DNA of 64,000 bases from the NCBI GenBank assembly GCA_009761415.1, contig QUOL01000005.1, positions 558,001-622,000 of the forward strand, given 5' to 3'. The translations under genes and the position numbers were made by a program. Shown one piece after another: positions 47,008 through 58,656 of the stretch. Under the pieces are notes generated by a model. The model was not told where the DNA came from, did not search any database, and saw only the letters and a program-made list of their open reading frames with translations. Origin of the DNA: Sarcomyxa edulis. Lineage: Eukaryota; Basidiomycota; Agaricomycetes; Agaricales; Mycenaceae. Position 1 is the stretch's first letter. Each line of letters opens with the position of its first letter.

Positions 47008-49137
47008 ATGTCCACATCTCGCGATAATCTCAAGGGACTCGAAGACAAAGACGGACAAGATATAACTGTACGCTCACATCTCCATCGCTACTCTGTGTCT
47101 ACTCAACGAGTTTTTCATAGATGCAGAACATCGGGCCTAAGGGCCACAACGAAGGAACTATCGATTCCTCGACTAACAAACACCTCAATGCTATCACGTA
47201 TGTCGATTACTCTTCATAAATATATATGTTCCTATATTGATGATGGTGACAGCGACGGACCGAGTGGCTCATCACAGCCTCAAATACCCCAAGTTGGAGT
47301 TCCAGGACCTCGACGAAGTAAACGCATCGACGATATCGAGAAGAAGGCTCTTGAGAAGGCTACTTCGGGTGGCAATCCTCCACCTGGTCAGTATTCGTTC
47401 ATAAAGTCCGGTATCCACCACTGACACTCACATCGTCCATTCTTCATTGTCCGTATCCATAGCTGTCCCCACGACGCGCCGGAAAAAGACAATCCCGAAG
47501 GCCAGATCACAGCTGGCTCAAGCAGGTCAGTAAAGTGATTATCTCATGGCGCACTGTCGCTCACGTCGTTCATCGTCGTCAGCTGCACCGAAGGCACGTC
47601 TTATCATGCCACCCCCGCAGCCAGAGGCTCAAACCGGTCAGTAGAAGCGAATCTATCATATCCCCCATTTTACTCACGTCTTTCATCGTCCGTAGCTGCA
47701 CCCAAGGCACGTCTAATCCTGCCAGCCCCAAAACCACAGCTGCAGCCAGAGGCTCAACCCGGTGAGTGGAATCGAGTCTGTCGTATCCCCCATCGTGCTC
47801 ACGTCGTTCATCGTCGGTAGCTCCCCCCAAGGCACGTTTAATCCTGCCAGCCCCAGAACCACAGCTGCAGCCAGAGGCTCAACCCGGTGAGTAGAATCCA
47901 GTCTGTCATATCCCCCATCTTGCTCACGTCGTTCATCGTCGGTAGCTCCCCCCAAGGCACGTCTAATCCTGCCAGCCCCGCAGCCCAGGCCACAGCCAGA
48001 GGTTCAACCAGGTCAGTAGAACCAAATCTGACATATCCCCCATCTTACTCACGTTGTTCGTTCATCCTCGATAGCTCCACCCAGGGCACGTCTTATCATG
48101 CCAGCCCCAGTACCATCGTTGGCAGCTGCACCTAAAGCACGTCTCATCATGCCAGCCCCGCAGTCAGAGGCTCTACCAGGTCAGTAAAATCAAAACTAAC
48201 ATATCCTCCATCGATCTCACGTCGTTCTTCTCCTACAGTGGCCCCGAAGGCACTACCCAAGCCTAAAGGCATTACAAGGAAGTCCACCGTGAAGCCGACG
48301 GGAACCGTTCGTCGCACTCGGAAGGTCGCTGTTCCTGCCTACGAAGCCCCCGCACACGAAGCTCCCACCCACGACGCCCCCGCTGCATCCACCAACGAGA
48401 CAAACACCCCGGATGTCAGGCTCCTACACATCCAAACAATGGTCGAGAAGTTCCAAGACGGCTTGACGAGGCTACGCGAAGCCCTTTCGAGTCTGGCAGA
48501 AATGCCTGCACACACACCATCCGGCTCTATCAGCCGCGAGACGGTTCTCGAGGGTTTCAGGGCTGGGTTGGATGGACTGGAGGGAAAGTTCCCTGAGCTG
48601 GTGAACGAGATGAATGGCCTGGCCGATGCGATTATGCGGTCACCTCAGGAAAACAGGCCTGAGGAGACCGATGCCCCGCAGGAGGACAAGACGGGAAAGA
48701 GGGGCCGTAAACCAGCCAACAAGACAAAGACACCAACCATTAACAAGAAACGATCGAGGCGCGATGACGACGGCGAAGAGGAGAACGCTGGACGGCATGC
48801 TCCCCGGCCGAGGCTAACTCATACGGAGCCGCAGACTCAGAGCGCTTTTGGTCAAGGGGAAGCGTCGACGTCGACGAGGGGTAAACGGCTGAGAGAGGAA
48901 GCGACCGACGAAAACGATGATCGTCGTCCTCGGAAGGTCGCGAAAGGGAAGGGGAAGGAAGCACTCACCACCGTTAGCCACCCCATATACACGTCGATGG
49001 GTCTTCCCCAGAACTCCCCGCCGGATCCACTCGACTTTCTGGCTACGGTGGCCTTGCAATGGGCCAATGCGGAGTCTGCATCACTGCAACAGGCTGCCGC
49101 AGGACCGTCGAGGATGGTATCGATGGGGAAGAGATAA
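47008..49137 (+). CDS. array copy B: Lys/Arg-rich protein with duplicated internal exons
   Basis: Ten exons (47008-47067, 47121-47197, 47253-47386, 47463-47525, 47583-47636, 47696-47761, 47821-47886, 47946-48011, 48075-48179, 48239-49137) give 529 residues. The start MSTSRDNLKGLEDKD and the exon 1-3 sizes match copy A. Five extra exons each encode an APKARLIMPAPQ-type unit. The core (MVEKFQDGLTRLREAL, GSISRETVLEGFRAGLDGLEGKFPELVNEMNGLA) and the basic tail (NKKRSRRDDD, KGKGKEAL) are conserved. The frame stops at 49137, but the family C-terminal motif (GEEIRSRRSS, FGSDS) is recognisable in another frame just before and after, so the tail has probably suffered a frameshift. No function is known. 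Confidence 0.78.
47583..48179 (+). repeat. tandemly duplicated 54-105 nt exons
   Basis: Five consecutive exon-intron units share the exon word GCACCCAAGGCACGTCT and the intron word CATATCCCCCAT plus an acceptor of CGTC-TAG type. All exons begin and end in phase 1, so duplication keeps the frame. The last unit (48075-48179) contains two exon bodies fused without an intron. Confidence 0.85.
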
Positions 49138-49509
49138 GATCGCGGCGGAGTTCTTTCCGATTTGGTTCCGATTCTCGCCGCCTCGCCGAACATCATGCAG
49201 CCACACCGTCCAATACCCCAGTACACGCCGTACACGCCGTACTCATCATCTTCCACCACGGCAATGTCGATTTCTCTTTCTATTTCACTTTCACCGTGTC
49301 ACGACCACATAACGATTTCAGTCTCGTCCGCTCTCGGACTCTCCTCATCTAAATATATTTTTCTCATTTTACATTTTGTTTTCCGTCTCTATATATTCTG
49401 TCCCAGCTCTCGTCATCTGTTATTTCCTTCCCATCTATCCCCATCTGAAACTCCACTCATCCCATTCCCATGTCCACATCACCCTCACCACTGCACTCTA
49501 TACCTTCCA

Positions 49510-49680
49510 TTTTATACCTTCCATCCATCCATCCATCCCATTCCCATTTCCATTCCCATTCCCATCCCATCCCATCCCATTCTACCCCATTCTACCCCAT
49601 TCCATCTCATTCCATCTCCATCCCATCCCATTTCCATCCCATCCCATTCCCATCCCATTCCCAACTCCACATTCAAATTT
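49510..49680 (+). repeat. CCCAT/CCATT microsatellite
   Basis: About 170 bp of imperfect CCCATT, CCATCC and TTCCCAT units lie in the 3' flank of copy B, on a strongly pyrimidine-rich plus strand. Confidence 0.85.
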
Positions 49681-50618
49681 CTAGGTTCATTTATTATTTC
49701 CTCCATCTCGTTGGGAATTCTCTTATAGACGACGAAAGCTGCTTAGGATATATATATCACTTAGCCACAAACAGAAATATATATTGTTCATGGCTACGAA
49801 AATCAGTCGCGTCCAGTAATTTGTTTTGCCTCGAATAAAGCTCAGAATATGATGAACAGGTGTACGGGGCCTTCAGCCAACCGTGTATATGAAGGACGGT
49901 GCCGCCAATTTTACGTTCTGCTCTGAATCCGAATTGAATGCTTGACGCTGGTTTCTTCTTATTCTCTCGTCTTTGTTCTCTGATATTAGGACGCGATACA
50001 ATCAAGAAGACCCTACAGAGATACAACGAACTGTCCAGCGTATGCAAAGATCGAATCGTCAGCTCCATTACTACTTACACTTGCAAGCTCTATGTCCTTC
50101 CGAGCACGCGCACTGTCGTATATCATCAGTCGAGGAAAACGTGACGAGAGAAACGACTTGACGGAATGGACCTTGCCGGAATGAGCCTTGTTCTCGCATT
50201 GCATTCGTTCTTCGGGCATGCGCAGCCTGTCCCGAAGGGACCACAGAAGCTATAAGGTCAACGCCATTGGAAGATGTTCTTTGGGGTAGATATAGATGGC
50301 AGAGACGTACCCGCAGTTAGCCTGGCATGTACATGCTCCGACCATTTCGTTTCGATATATGTCTTCCTTGTAGTGATAAGTTGGGATTAAAGATGCGGTT
50401 GAGACATTCTCGTAGTGACGTGAGTCTGATGAGGATACTGTCAGTGAGAATAGCGAATCGACATCAAATCATCCTCAAATCATCCTCTGAAGCAGGTGTC
50501 TCCAGAGTCCAGACTGAGAGCAGCTCAAAGGGAGCGTTATGGGGCCAAGGGGAAAAATTTTAGATATCAGACCGTGTTGGCGCAAGATAGTACACGATCT
50601 GAACGACGTATGAGAGGG
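49681..50618. other. interval between copies B and C
   Basis: No gene is recognised; open frames are short and conflicting. The sequence from about 50600 on begins the duplicated segment that contains copy C. Confidence 0.4.
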
Positions 50619-50730
50619 ACAAAACCCAAGAGTGAAGACGCGCATTCGATCACGTGCGCATTATATGAATGGACGCGACGTGTTCATTACATAAGCCCTT
50701 ACGCTTGAGCCACTCAAGTGCTCACAAGGA
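50619..50730 (+). promoter_or_regulatory. promoter module of array copy C
   Basis: AAAACCCAAGAGTGAAGACG, CGATCACGTGCGC, ATATGAATGGACGCGACG, TGTTCATTACATAAG and GAGCCACTCAAGTGCTC. TATAAA at 50901-50906 lies 146 bp before the start codon. Confidence 0.75.
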
Positions 50731-51046
50731 TTTCGAACACAAAGGTACTTTTTGGTCCTGGTCATGAAAATTAATGTCACTGCAGTGCTGCACTAGAAAG
50801 AGGAAGACAAAGACGGGATCTCTCAAGCGGCCATGTTCCTGTTGTCTTCCAAATTTCAAAATCCGCTCGACGCTTTGTTCTCCCACGGGCCCAAAACCTT
50901 TATAAACGCCTCCCTGGACTGTCTGCCACTCTTCTACTACTCTCACTTCCACTTCCACTAACATCTCTGGGCTTTCAACTTCGTCCCATCGACACCCCAT
51001 CGACAACCCGACAACACTCACCCTTACCTACCACCTCATCTTCACC

Positions 51047-52594
51047 ATGTCCGTACACCAAAACGATCTCGAAACACTCAAAGACAAAGACAACGACTCA
51101 CAAGAGGTAAGATATCTGACACTCCATCGCCACTCCATGTCCATGTTTACTCAACCACTGTCTTGATAGAAGCGTAACATCGAGCCCGAGGGGACCAGCA
51201 TCGATTCTTCTTCTTCATCGAAAGAGAAGCACAATAACAATGATATTTCGTATGTCGTCCGCCACTCATATAATGCTCATATATTGATTATCTTGATAGT
51301 ATCGGACCTAATGACTCGTCAGTGCCCCAAGCACGCCAAGTTGACGCGCCTCGAAAGAGCGAGCGCATAGCGAAACATAAGGATTCCGCATCTGGTGGCG
51401 CTAATCGACCTGGTCAGTATCCACGATATTTGTTGCGTGCCACTGCCACTCACTCACCCACGTCACTCATCTTCCATAGCCGCCGCCGCCCCCAAGGGAG
51501 GGAAGATCGAGCCCTCGACAAAATCCAAGCCACCACCTAAGGCAAAGGCGCGAGCTGGTCAGTAAAGTAACATGGCTATACTCCAAATCCACTGTTGCTC
51601 ACATCATTCAACTTTCACAGCTGCTACCAAACCACCGCCAAAGACAAAGACAAAAGCCACCCCGAAGTCGAAACGCAACACGAAGAAGCGAGTTGCAAAG
51701 CCGAAGACCATCACCCCTGATCTCGAAGCCCCCCCAGCCATTGAGGAGATACTCCCCTTCTTAGAGGAGCGCTGTCATCTCTACGATGCCGTCGAGTACT
51801 TCAAAGAACGGCTGGAGAGAATGCACATTAGTCTCGACAAGGAGGCGGACGTCGACTCGGCATCGCGCTCTGTCAGTCATGACATGATGTTGATGAAGGC
51901 TTTCGAGAACGAGATGGAGAATCTGGTGGAATATGAATTCCCGATGGTATTGAAAGGATTGAGGGGTTTGGCACAGGCGGTGATGAGTCACCCAGACGAA
52001 CCGAGGCCCGAAGAAGACGATGCGGGAGATGAGCAGTTAGAGGAGAAGGATGGAAAGAAGACGAGTTGCGGACCAGTCAAGAAGACATTAACGATTACCC
52101 ATAACAAGAAACGCCCAAGGGACTCTGAAGATGGAGACGACGCGGAGGAAGATGAGCGTCATCATCCACGCCAGAAGCTGGCCCCTCAGAACGAGTCTGG
52201 CCAAGGGGAAGCGCCAACGCCTACGAGCGGTAAGCGCCAGAGGGAGGCTGCACTGGCGGGATTGGACAACGATAACGATCATCGATATCGTGACAGCAAA
52301 CGGTCTCAAAGGTTTTGGAAAGGGAAAGGAAAGGCCACGACTACTCACGCGTCCAACGTCAATTCTCCCTCACATCTCGTTCGACAGGCCAACGCGTACG
52401 GTATAGAGACTTCTGAGGGCGCTACGACAGCGCTAGCAGATATCGATGAGGAAGAGGAAGATAAGAGATCCGAATCGATTTCTCGCGGTTCCGACCCTCT
52501 CCCATGCCAACGAACCAGACCGACTCAACCTACAGCTGGTCCTTCGGGCTCACAAATTACAATCCCCAGGCCCGTCGACGTCGCATCCTCCTGA
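51047..52594 (+). CDS. array copy C: Lys/Arg-rich protein of unknown family
   Basis: Five exons (51047-51106, 51170-51249, 51300-51412, 51480-51557, 51621-52594) give 434 residues. The protein starts MSVHQNDLETLKDKDNDSQE. The helical core reads PPAIEEILPFLEERCHLYD, then YFKERLERMHISLDKEAD, SVSHDMMLMKAFENEMENL and FPMVLKGLRGLAQAVMSH. The tail carries acidic stretches, basic clusters (NKKRPRD, SKRSQRFWKGKGK) and the family motif KRSESISRGSDPLP. The end differs from copy D because a small insertion near 52556 shifts the frame into a stop. It belongs to a 3.3-kb segmental duplication with copy D. A nuclear role is inferred from basic clusters only. Confidence 0.8.
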
Positions 52595-53661
52595 TCGTCC
52601 GGTCATAAACATCGTACGCCGTACACCTCACTGAATTGCGCGATAATGCGTGAGCTCGAGGATCTCGCATTCGGATTACCATTTCTCTTGCAGTTCTCAT
52701 CTCGCCTTGCAGTACTGTTCGGACTCTCAGCCCCATATGCATCTCGAGTTCCAATCATATCCTTCCGTATTCCCTCTCTCACATGTACATGCATTCCCAA
52801 TTTCATCGAATCTCCACATACATCATTTCCCTCGCTTCATCGATTCATCTGTTATCATCACATTTCTCTCTTCATCTCGATTCTCCACTCATCGTATTAA
52901 TATTCCACCTCAAGACCTTCTATGATTTCTTCTCAGACCGCTACCATAGCTCTCTATATTCCTAATTATGCAATCCTTCCCCACCCATCCCATCTCACCA
53001 TCAGAAATCCACCCATCTCAATCCAAATTCCAATTCCAATTCCAATCCCCCTCGCACCTTCTCAGCCTATGGTTTTCCTTTGTTCTTGTTCTTCCCCCAT
53101 TCTGTCCAAATCAATATCCCACACAATATAAACTGTCAGTTTCGGGAGATATATATATATGCTCGGTTCACGGAACGATTGTGAAAGACCGCGAAGACTA
53201 GTCTAAGTAACGCGTAAAGCTCGACACAACACGCTCATACTTTCATCACAACATCGTTCTGAAAGATGAAGAGCTGTAACTTCGGGCTTAGTAGTATAAT
53301 GGTACATTTCGTTCGTGTTACAGTCTCGGTGAGGTCTTTCGAGGGGTCAATGCGATCGAAGGGCTGTTTGTTCTGAAGAAACGTTTATCAGAAATAATGC
53401 AACTGAGTAATCTAAAGGTTAGCGACAAGGGCGTAGGTGTATGTCTGCAACGACGAGGTCGAACGATTTCTCGATCCCAATGAGATCGTATTCTCTAGGA
53501 GTGTTGAGCAGTGATGTTCTAGTTGAGACGCGCCCCAACTTGTATCTACCATCAGGACCTCACAAGCACCATCCACAGAATGAAAGCGCGTAGAACCAAA
53601 TACCAGGGACCAAAGGGCTGAATTCATGCAAGAATCCCAGGCCTCTGACTGCGTAGGCGCA
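52595..53661. other. 3' flank of copy C
   Basis: Sequence matching the flank of copy D, including a shared AACGCGTAAAGCTCGACAC block at about 53209. A TAGTAGTATAATGG word near 53290 resembles a tRNA A box, but no B box or stems follow, so it is not called a tRNA. Confidence 0.5.
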
Positions 53662-53871
53662 CTCGATCACGTGCGCGTCATATTCCATCGACGCGACGTG
53701 TTCGTCACAAAGCCCTCCTCCCTCCTGTGAACCACCACCACAATCCATCCTCACCCATCCTCACTCATCCAACACATCCAGACTCCCAATTACTTCACAA
53801 CCATGTCCAGAGATCGCAAGACCAGGAGACTCGAACAGAAACAGAGACAGTCACAAGGCCCAGCCTCAGGC
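53662..53871 (+). pseudogene. truncated array copy: promoter module plus exon 1 only
   Basis: A promoter module (CGATCACGTGCGC, CGACGCGACGTGTTC) is followed at 53803 by an exon 1 reading MSRDRKTRRLEQKQRQSQG with a good donor at 53872. No later exons follow; the promoter of copy D begins about 65 bp downstream. The fragment matches the 5' end of copy E and looks like the broken edge of the segmental duplication. Confidence 0.7.
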
Positions 53872-53940
53872 GTGAGTCCACCATCTCCATCTCCATCTCC
53901 ATTCCGTTCCCAATGCCACGTCCGAATGACATATGAGAGG

Positions 53941-54049
53941 TCGAAACCCAAGAGTGAAGACGCGCATTCGATCACGTGCGCGTTATATGAACAGACGCGA
54001 CGTGTTCATTACATAAGCCCTCCCGCTTGAGCCACTCAAGTGCTCAATG
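53941..54049 (+). promoter_or_regulatory. promoter module of array copy D
   Basis: Almost identical to the module of copy C over the whole AAAC/CCAAG to CTCAAGTGCTC block. TATAAA at 54237-54242 lies 140 bp before the ATG. Confidence 0.75.
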
Positions 54050-54376
54050 AAGATCTCAAACACAAAGATAATTTTGAGACCTGTTCATAACCATATAGAT
54101 TAATGTATCTGCAGTGCTGCACCAGAAAGAGGAAGACAAAGAAGGGAGCTCTCAAGCGGCCATGTCCCTGTTGTCCTCCGAATTTCAAAATCCGCTTCAC
54201 GCTTTGACGCTTTGTTCTCCCACGGCTCCAAACCTTTATAAACGCCTCCATAGACCTGCCACTCTTCCACTACTCTTACTTCCACTACCATCTGTGGACT
54301 TCCAATATCCCATCGACACTTAACACCAACCCATCCACACTCACACTCATCCTTACCTACCACCTCAACTCTCGCC

Positions 54377-55912
54377 ATGTCTGCACACCAAAACGCTCTC
54401 AAGACACTCAAAGACAAAGACTCACAGGAGGTAAGCTTTTAAACACTTCATCGCCACTCCATGTCCATGTTTACTCAACCACTGTCTTGATAGAAGCGTA
54501 ACATCGAGCCCGAGGGGACTGCCATCGATTCTTCTTCTTCATCGAAGGAAAACCACAATAACAATGATATACCGTATGTTGTCCGCCACTCATATGACAC
54601 GTTCTTATATTGATTATCTTGACAGTAACAGTATTGGACCGAATGGCTCATCACGCCAAGTCGACGCGCCTCGAAAGAGCGAGCGCATAGCGAAACATAA
54701 GGATTCCGCATCTGGTGGCGTTACTCAACCTGGTCAGTATCCACGATATCTGTTGCGTGCCACTGGTACTCACATCACTCATCTTCCATAGCCGCCCTCA
54801 ATGGACGGAAGATCGAGCCCTCGACAAAGTCCAAGCTACGGCCTAAGGCAAAGGCGCGAACTGGTCAGTAAATTAACATGTCTATACTCTACTGTTGCTC
54901 ACATCATCCATCGTTCACAGCTGCACCCAAGGCGTGCGCAACCAAAGCACCGTCAAGGACAAAGACAAAGGCCGCCCCAAAACCGAAACGCCTCACGAAG
55001 AAGCGAGTCGCAAAGACTATTGCCCCTGATCTCGAAGCCCCCCCAGCCATTGAGGAGATACTCCCCTTCTTAGAGGAACGCTGTCATCTCTACGATGCCG
55101 TCGAGTATTTCAAGGAAAGGCTGGAGAAAATACACATTAGTCTGGACAAGGAGGCGGACTCGCCATCGCGCTCTGTCAGTCATGATATTATGCTGATGAA
55201 GGCTTTCGAGAACGAGATGGAGAATTTAGTGGACTATGAGTTCCCGATGGTACTGAAAGGGTTGAGGGGTTTGGCACAGGCGGTGATGGGTCACCCAGAC
55301 GAACCGAGGCCCGAAGAAGACGATGCGGGAGACGAGCAGTTAGAGGAGAAGAGCGGGAAGAAGGAGAGTCGCCAACCAGTCAAGAGGACATTGACGGAAA
55401 CCCATAACAAGAAACGCCCAAGGGGCGACGACGACAACGGCGCGGAGGAAGAAGGGCGATATTATCCACGCCAGAAGGTGGCCCCAGCCCCTCAGAGCGA
55501 GTCTGGCCAAGGGAAAGCGCCAGTGTCTACGAGCAGGAAGCACCAGAGGGAGGCAGCAGCAGAAACGGAGGTGAACGATAACGATTATAACGATTATCGT
55601 CACTCGAAGCGATCTCAAAGGTTCTGGAAAGGGAAAGGAAAAGCGACGGCAACTCACGCGTCTAACGTAAATTCTCCTTTACAACTCGTTCGACCTCTCA
55701 CCGGCTTTGATACTCTCGAGGAGGCTACGACAACAGATATCGATGAGGACGAGGAAGATAAGAGATCCGAATCGATTTCTCGCGGTTCCGACCCTCTCCC
55801 GTCCCGAACCAGACCGACTCAACCTACAGCTGGTCCTTCGGGCTCGCGATCCCCAGGCCCGTCGACGTCCCATCCTCCTGATCGTCCGGTTATAAACATA
55901 CACCGTGCTTAG
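54377..55912 (+). CDS. array copy D: Lys/Arg-rich protein of unknown family
   Basis: Five exons (54377-54430, 54494-54573, 54626-54732, 54792-54863, 54921-55912) give 434 residues, the same length as copy C. It starts MSAHQNALKTLKDKDSQE. The core is nearly identical to that of copy C (PPAIEEILPFLEERCHLYD, SVSHDIMLMKAFENEMENL, FPMVLKGLRGLAQAVMGH). The tail keeps SKRSQRFWKGKGK and KRSESISRGSDPLPSRTRPT and runs on to PPDRPVINIHRA. Differences from copy C include small in-frame indels. As with the other copies there is no enzymatic motif and the predicted tail is disordered. Confidence 0.82.
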
Positions 55913-56802
55913 AGCTCAAAGTTCCAACCATATCCTTCAATTCTTTTCGTATTTCCTCTCCCACATGCATTCCCACGTCTCGAATCTCTATATTTACTAA
56001 TTCCCCTCACTTCATCTGTAATCATCGCATTTCTCTCTTCATCTCGATTCTCCACCATCGTATTCTACCTCAAGATCTTATATTACTCCTTCTCAGACCG
56101 CTACCCTAGCTCTCTATCTTCCTATCCCTTCCATTCTCCGCCCATCAGAAAACCACCCATCCCGTTCCCAATCCCCCGCACCTTCTCGATTTTCCTTTCC
56201 CTACCTGTTCTTGTTGTGTTCTCCTACAACCCCGTTCTGCAAAATGATCTCATACACAATAGAAGCTCTCAGGATCGGAGAAATATAAATATACTCGATT
56301 CACGGCACGATTGGGAAAGACCGAGAAGACTAGTCTAAGTAACGCGTAAAGCTCGACACAACACGCTCAGACTTTCATATGCATCACAACATCGTTCTGA
56401 ACTTCGGACTTAGTAGCATGGTACTTTCGTTCGTGTTACAGCCTCAGTGAGCTCTTTCGAGACGCCAACGCGATCGGAGTCGTACATAGCTCTAAGCTGT
56501 ATTGCAGGACATCGTATAAATTAACCTACAACCAACTTGCTTCAAGGATGGTGACAAGGACGTGGGTGTATGTCTGCAACGAAGACGTTGAAAGATGGCC
56601 GCCAGTCTTCTCTCCGAGTCTTGTTGATGTGGTCACGAACTTCACGAGTCGTGTTTGTAGCTGATCTAGACGCGCCCCAACCTATCATCCAAACTCTACA
56701 GACTCTACAGAAACCATCCAGAAGATATAAACGCGTGGAAATCGAATACCAGGGACCAGAGGGATGAATCCTTGCAAGAATCTCGGGCCTTGCAGTAGGC
56801 GC
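55913..56802. other. 3' flank of copy D
   Basis: Duplicated flank matching 52640-53660. It contains the same CGACACAACACGCTCA and GGTGTATGTCTGCAACGA words as the flank of copy C. No gene. Confidence 0.5.
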
Positions 56803-58656
56803 GCTCGATCACGTGCGCATCATATCCTATGGACGCGACGACCACGTCCACAAACCGCAAGAACTCCAATTCCATTTCCAAGAGACTCGAAAAAAAAACA
56901 AAAACAGAAACACTCACAAAGACAAGGCTCAGCCGTAAGTCCACTATCTGCATCTCCATTTCCAGCTCCATCTCCATCGCCGTTCCGTTCCACGACTACT
57001 AAAAAATCATCATCATTCGCAAATCATTCGACCTCATAGTATGAGAACGCGAACGAGGATAAATCTATCTTCGTCATCCATGCAGATGGTACACTGTACG
57101 TCGACGTCGATCGCCACACGTCCCTTCCCTTCATTGACTCTCTTGTCTATTGGCAGCAATTGCACCGAACCTGATCATGAAGAAACTCAAAGTGGCTATG
57201 GCTCGTCAAAGCCAAAACCACAAAACGACAGACCTCGCTTCGTAGCCTCTGCATCAGGTGGCAATCCCCCACCTCGTCATCGTCAGTAGTCGTCATGTTC
57301 GATAGCCAGCACAGTCAATGTTACTCATCGATCATCGTTCATGGCAGCCCCAAAGTCACTGGCACGCTAAATCGAATCACTCCCGACTCGGAGGCCCGAG
57401 CCACAACCAAAGGGTGAACGTGGTCAGTAAAAGCAAATCTGTCAAATCTCCGTGCTGCTGACACCCTTTACTTTATCTTCTACAGCGGCCCCAAAAGCAC
57501 AGCCCAAGCCTAAGGGCGATACAAAGAAATCCACCCCCAAGGCGATAGGCGTCGTTCGCAAACCGAAGGATAACGTTGCTACCCACGAAGACAACTTCGA
57601 TGACAAGTTCAACCAGCTCCAAAAATCAGTCGATGATTTCCAGGACGTATTGAGGAAATTACACGGTGATCTGGCGAACATGGCCAAAATGCCTACGGGC
57701 TCGGTGATCCGCGAGATCGCGTTCCAGGGGTTCAGGGCCACGCTGGATGGACTAGGGAGCAAGTTACCTGGGGTGGTGAAGGAAATGAGTGGTTTGGCTA
57801 AGGCTATAATGCTCTCCGAGGAGGAACATAGGTCTGAAGAGACCAACGTGGGTGATAAGCGCGACAAGAGCAGGAAGGGGGTCCGTAAACCTACCAAGAA
57901 GACGTCGACGAACCGCAGCAAGAAGCGTTTGAAAGAGGGCAACGAAGACGACGACGTGGAGGACCGTCATGCACGGCTCCGTCTGCGTCAGACGTTGTTG
58001 CCCGTGTCTCAGAACAAAGCCGGCAAAGGGAGGGATCGACGTCTACAGGCGGTACCGGTAAACGACAAAGGGAGGTGATAGAATTGGAGTCGGACGACGA
58101 TGAAGATCATCGTCGTCCTAAACGTCTTCGCAAGGTCGCGAATTCGAAAGGCAAAGACAAAGAAAAGGAATCTGAAGTCACTGGAACGTACGCGCCGAAT
58201 TCTCCGCAAGACCAAATCACCCCGGTAACCGCGGAGGCCACGACACAGCACGTTGAGGATGGTAACGCTGCATCTGGTTCTACGCCACGGAGCGCCAGCG
58301 GTGGTCAGACTTCCGAAGACGCGCTGGAGGATGATAGTGACAAAGAAGAGATTGGATTCGGCGAGTCTGACTCGGCGCCGCGTGGCCAACATCTTCTTGC
58401 CGTTCTCGGCCACGGTGAGCCGGCCGGTTTAAACTCAACCTGTTCCCGCCCTCTCCGCCGGATTCCCAACTTATCCTACCGCCCAACCACACTTATACGC
58501 CGTACGTCCGCCATGGATCCCCTTTCACCTACACAAGTCACCACCTTTACTCTGAAGCTCCCCGGACGCAGACATCTATGCACTTCCAATCCTCCCAAGT
58601 CATTTCGTTTTTTCCTTTCATTTTGCTTGCCTGTACATGCATGCTTTTCTCCCTAG
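56803..58656 (+). pseudogene. array copy E: decayed member of the family
   Basis: The promoter module (CGATCACGTGCGC) runs directly into exon 1, so TATA box and leader are deleted. The codon that aligns with the ATG of the 53803 fragment is ACG; an in-frame ATG lies inside the module at 56829. Remnants of exons 2-4 include a stop in the fourth-exon remnant near 57370. The last exon, from about 57487, keeps the core (LQKSVDDFQDVLRKLHGDL, GFRATLDGLGSKLPGVVKEM) but loses one base near 58023. It then stops at 58078, while the basic tail (PKRLRKVANSKGKDKEK) continues in another frame toward 58656. Several independent lesions indicate a pseudogene. Confidence 0.75.

Noticed and set aside
47583..48179. 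CRISPR-like or satellite array
   Set aside because: The regular units are exon-intron units with GT-AG boundaries in a eukaryotic gene.
53283..53345. tRNA gene near TAGTAGTATAATGG
   Set aside because: Only the A-box-like word is present; no B box and no cloverleaf stems; the duplicated copy near 56410 is even more degraded.
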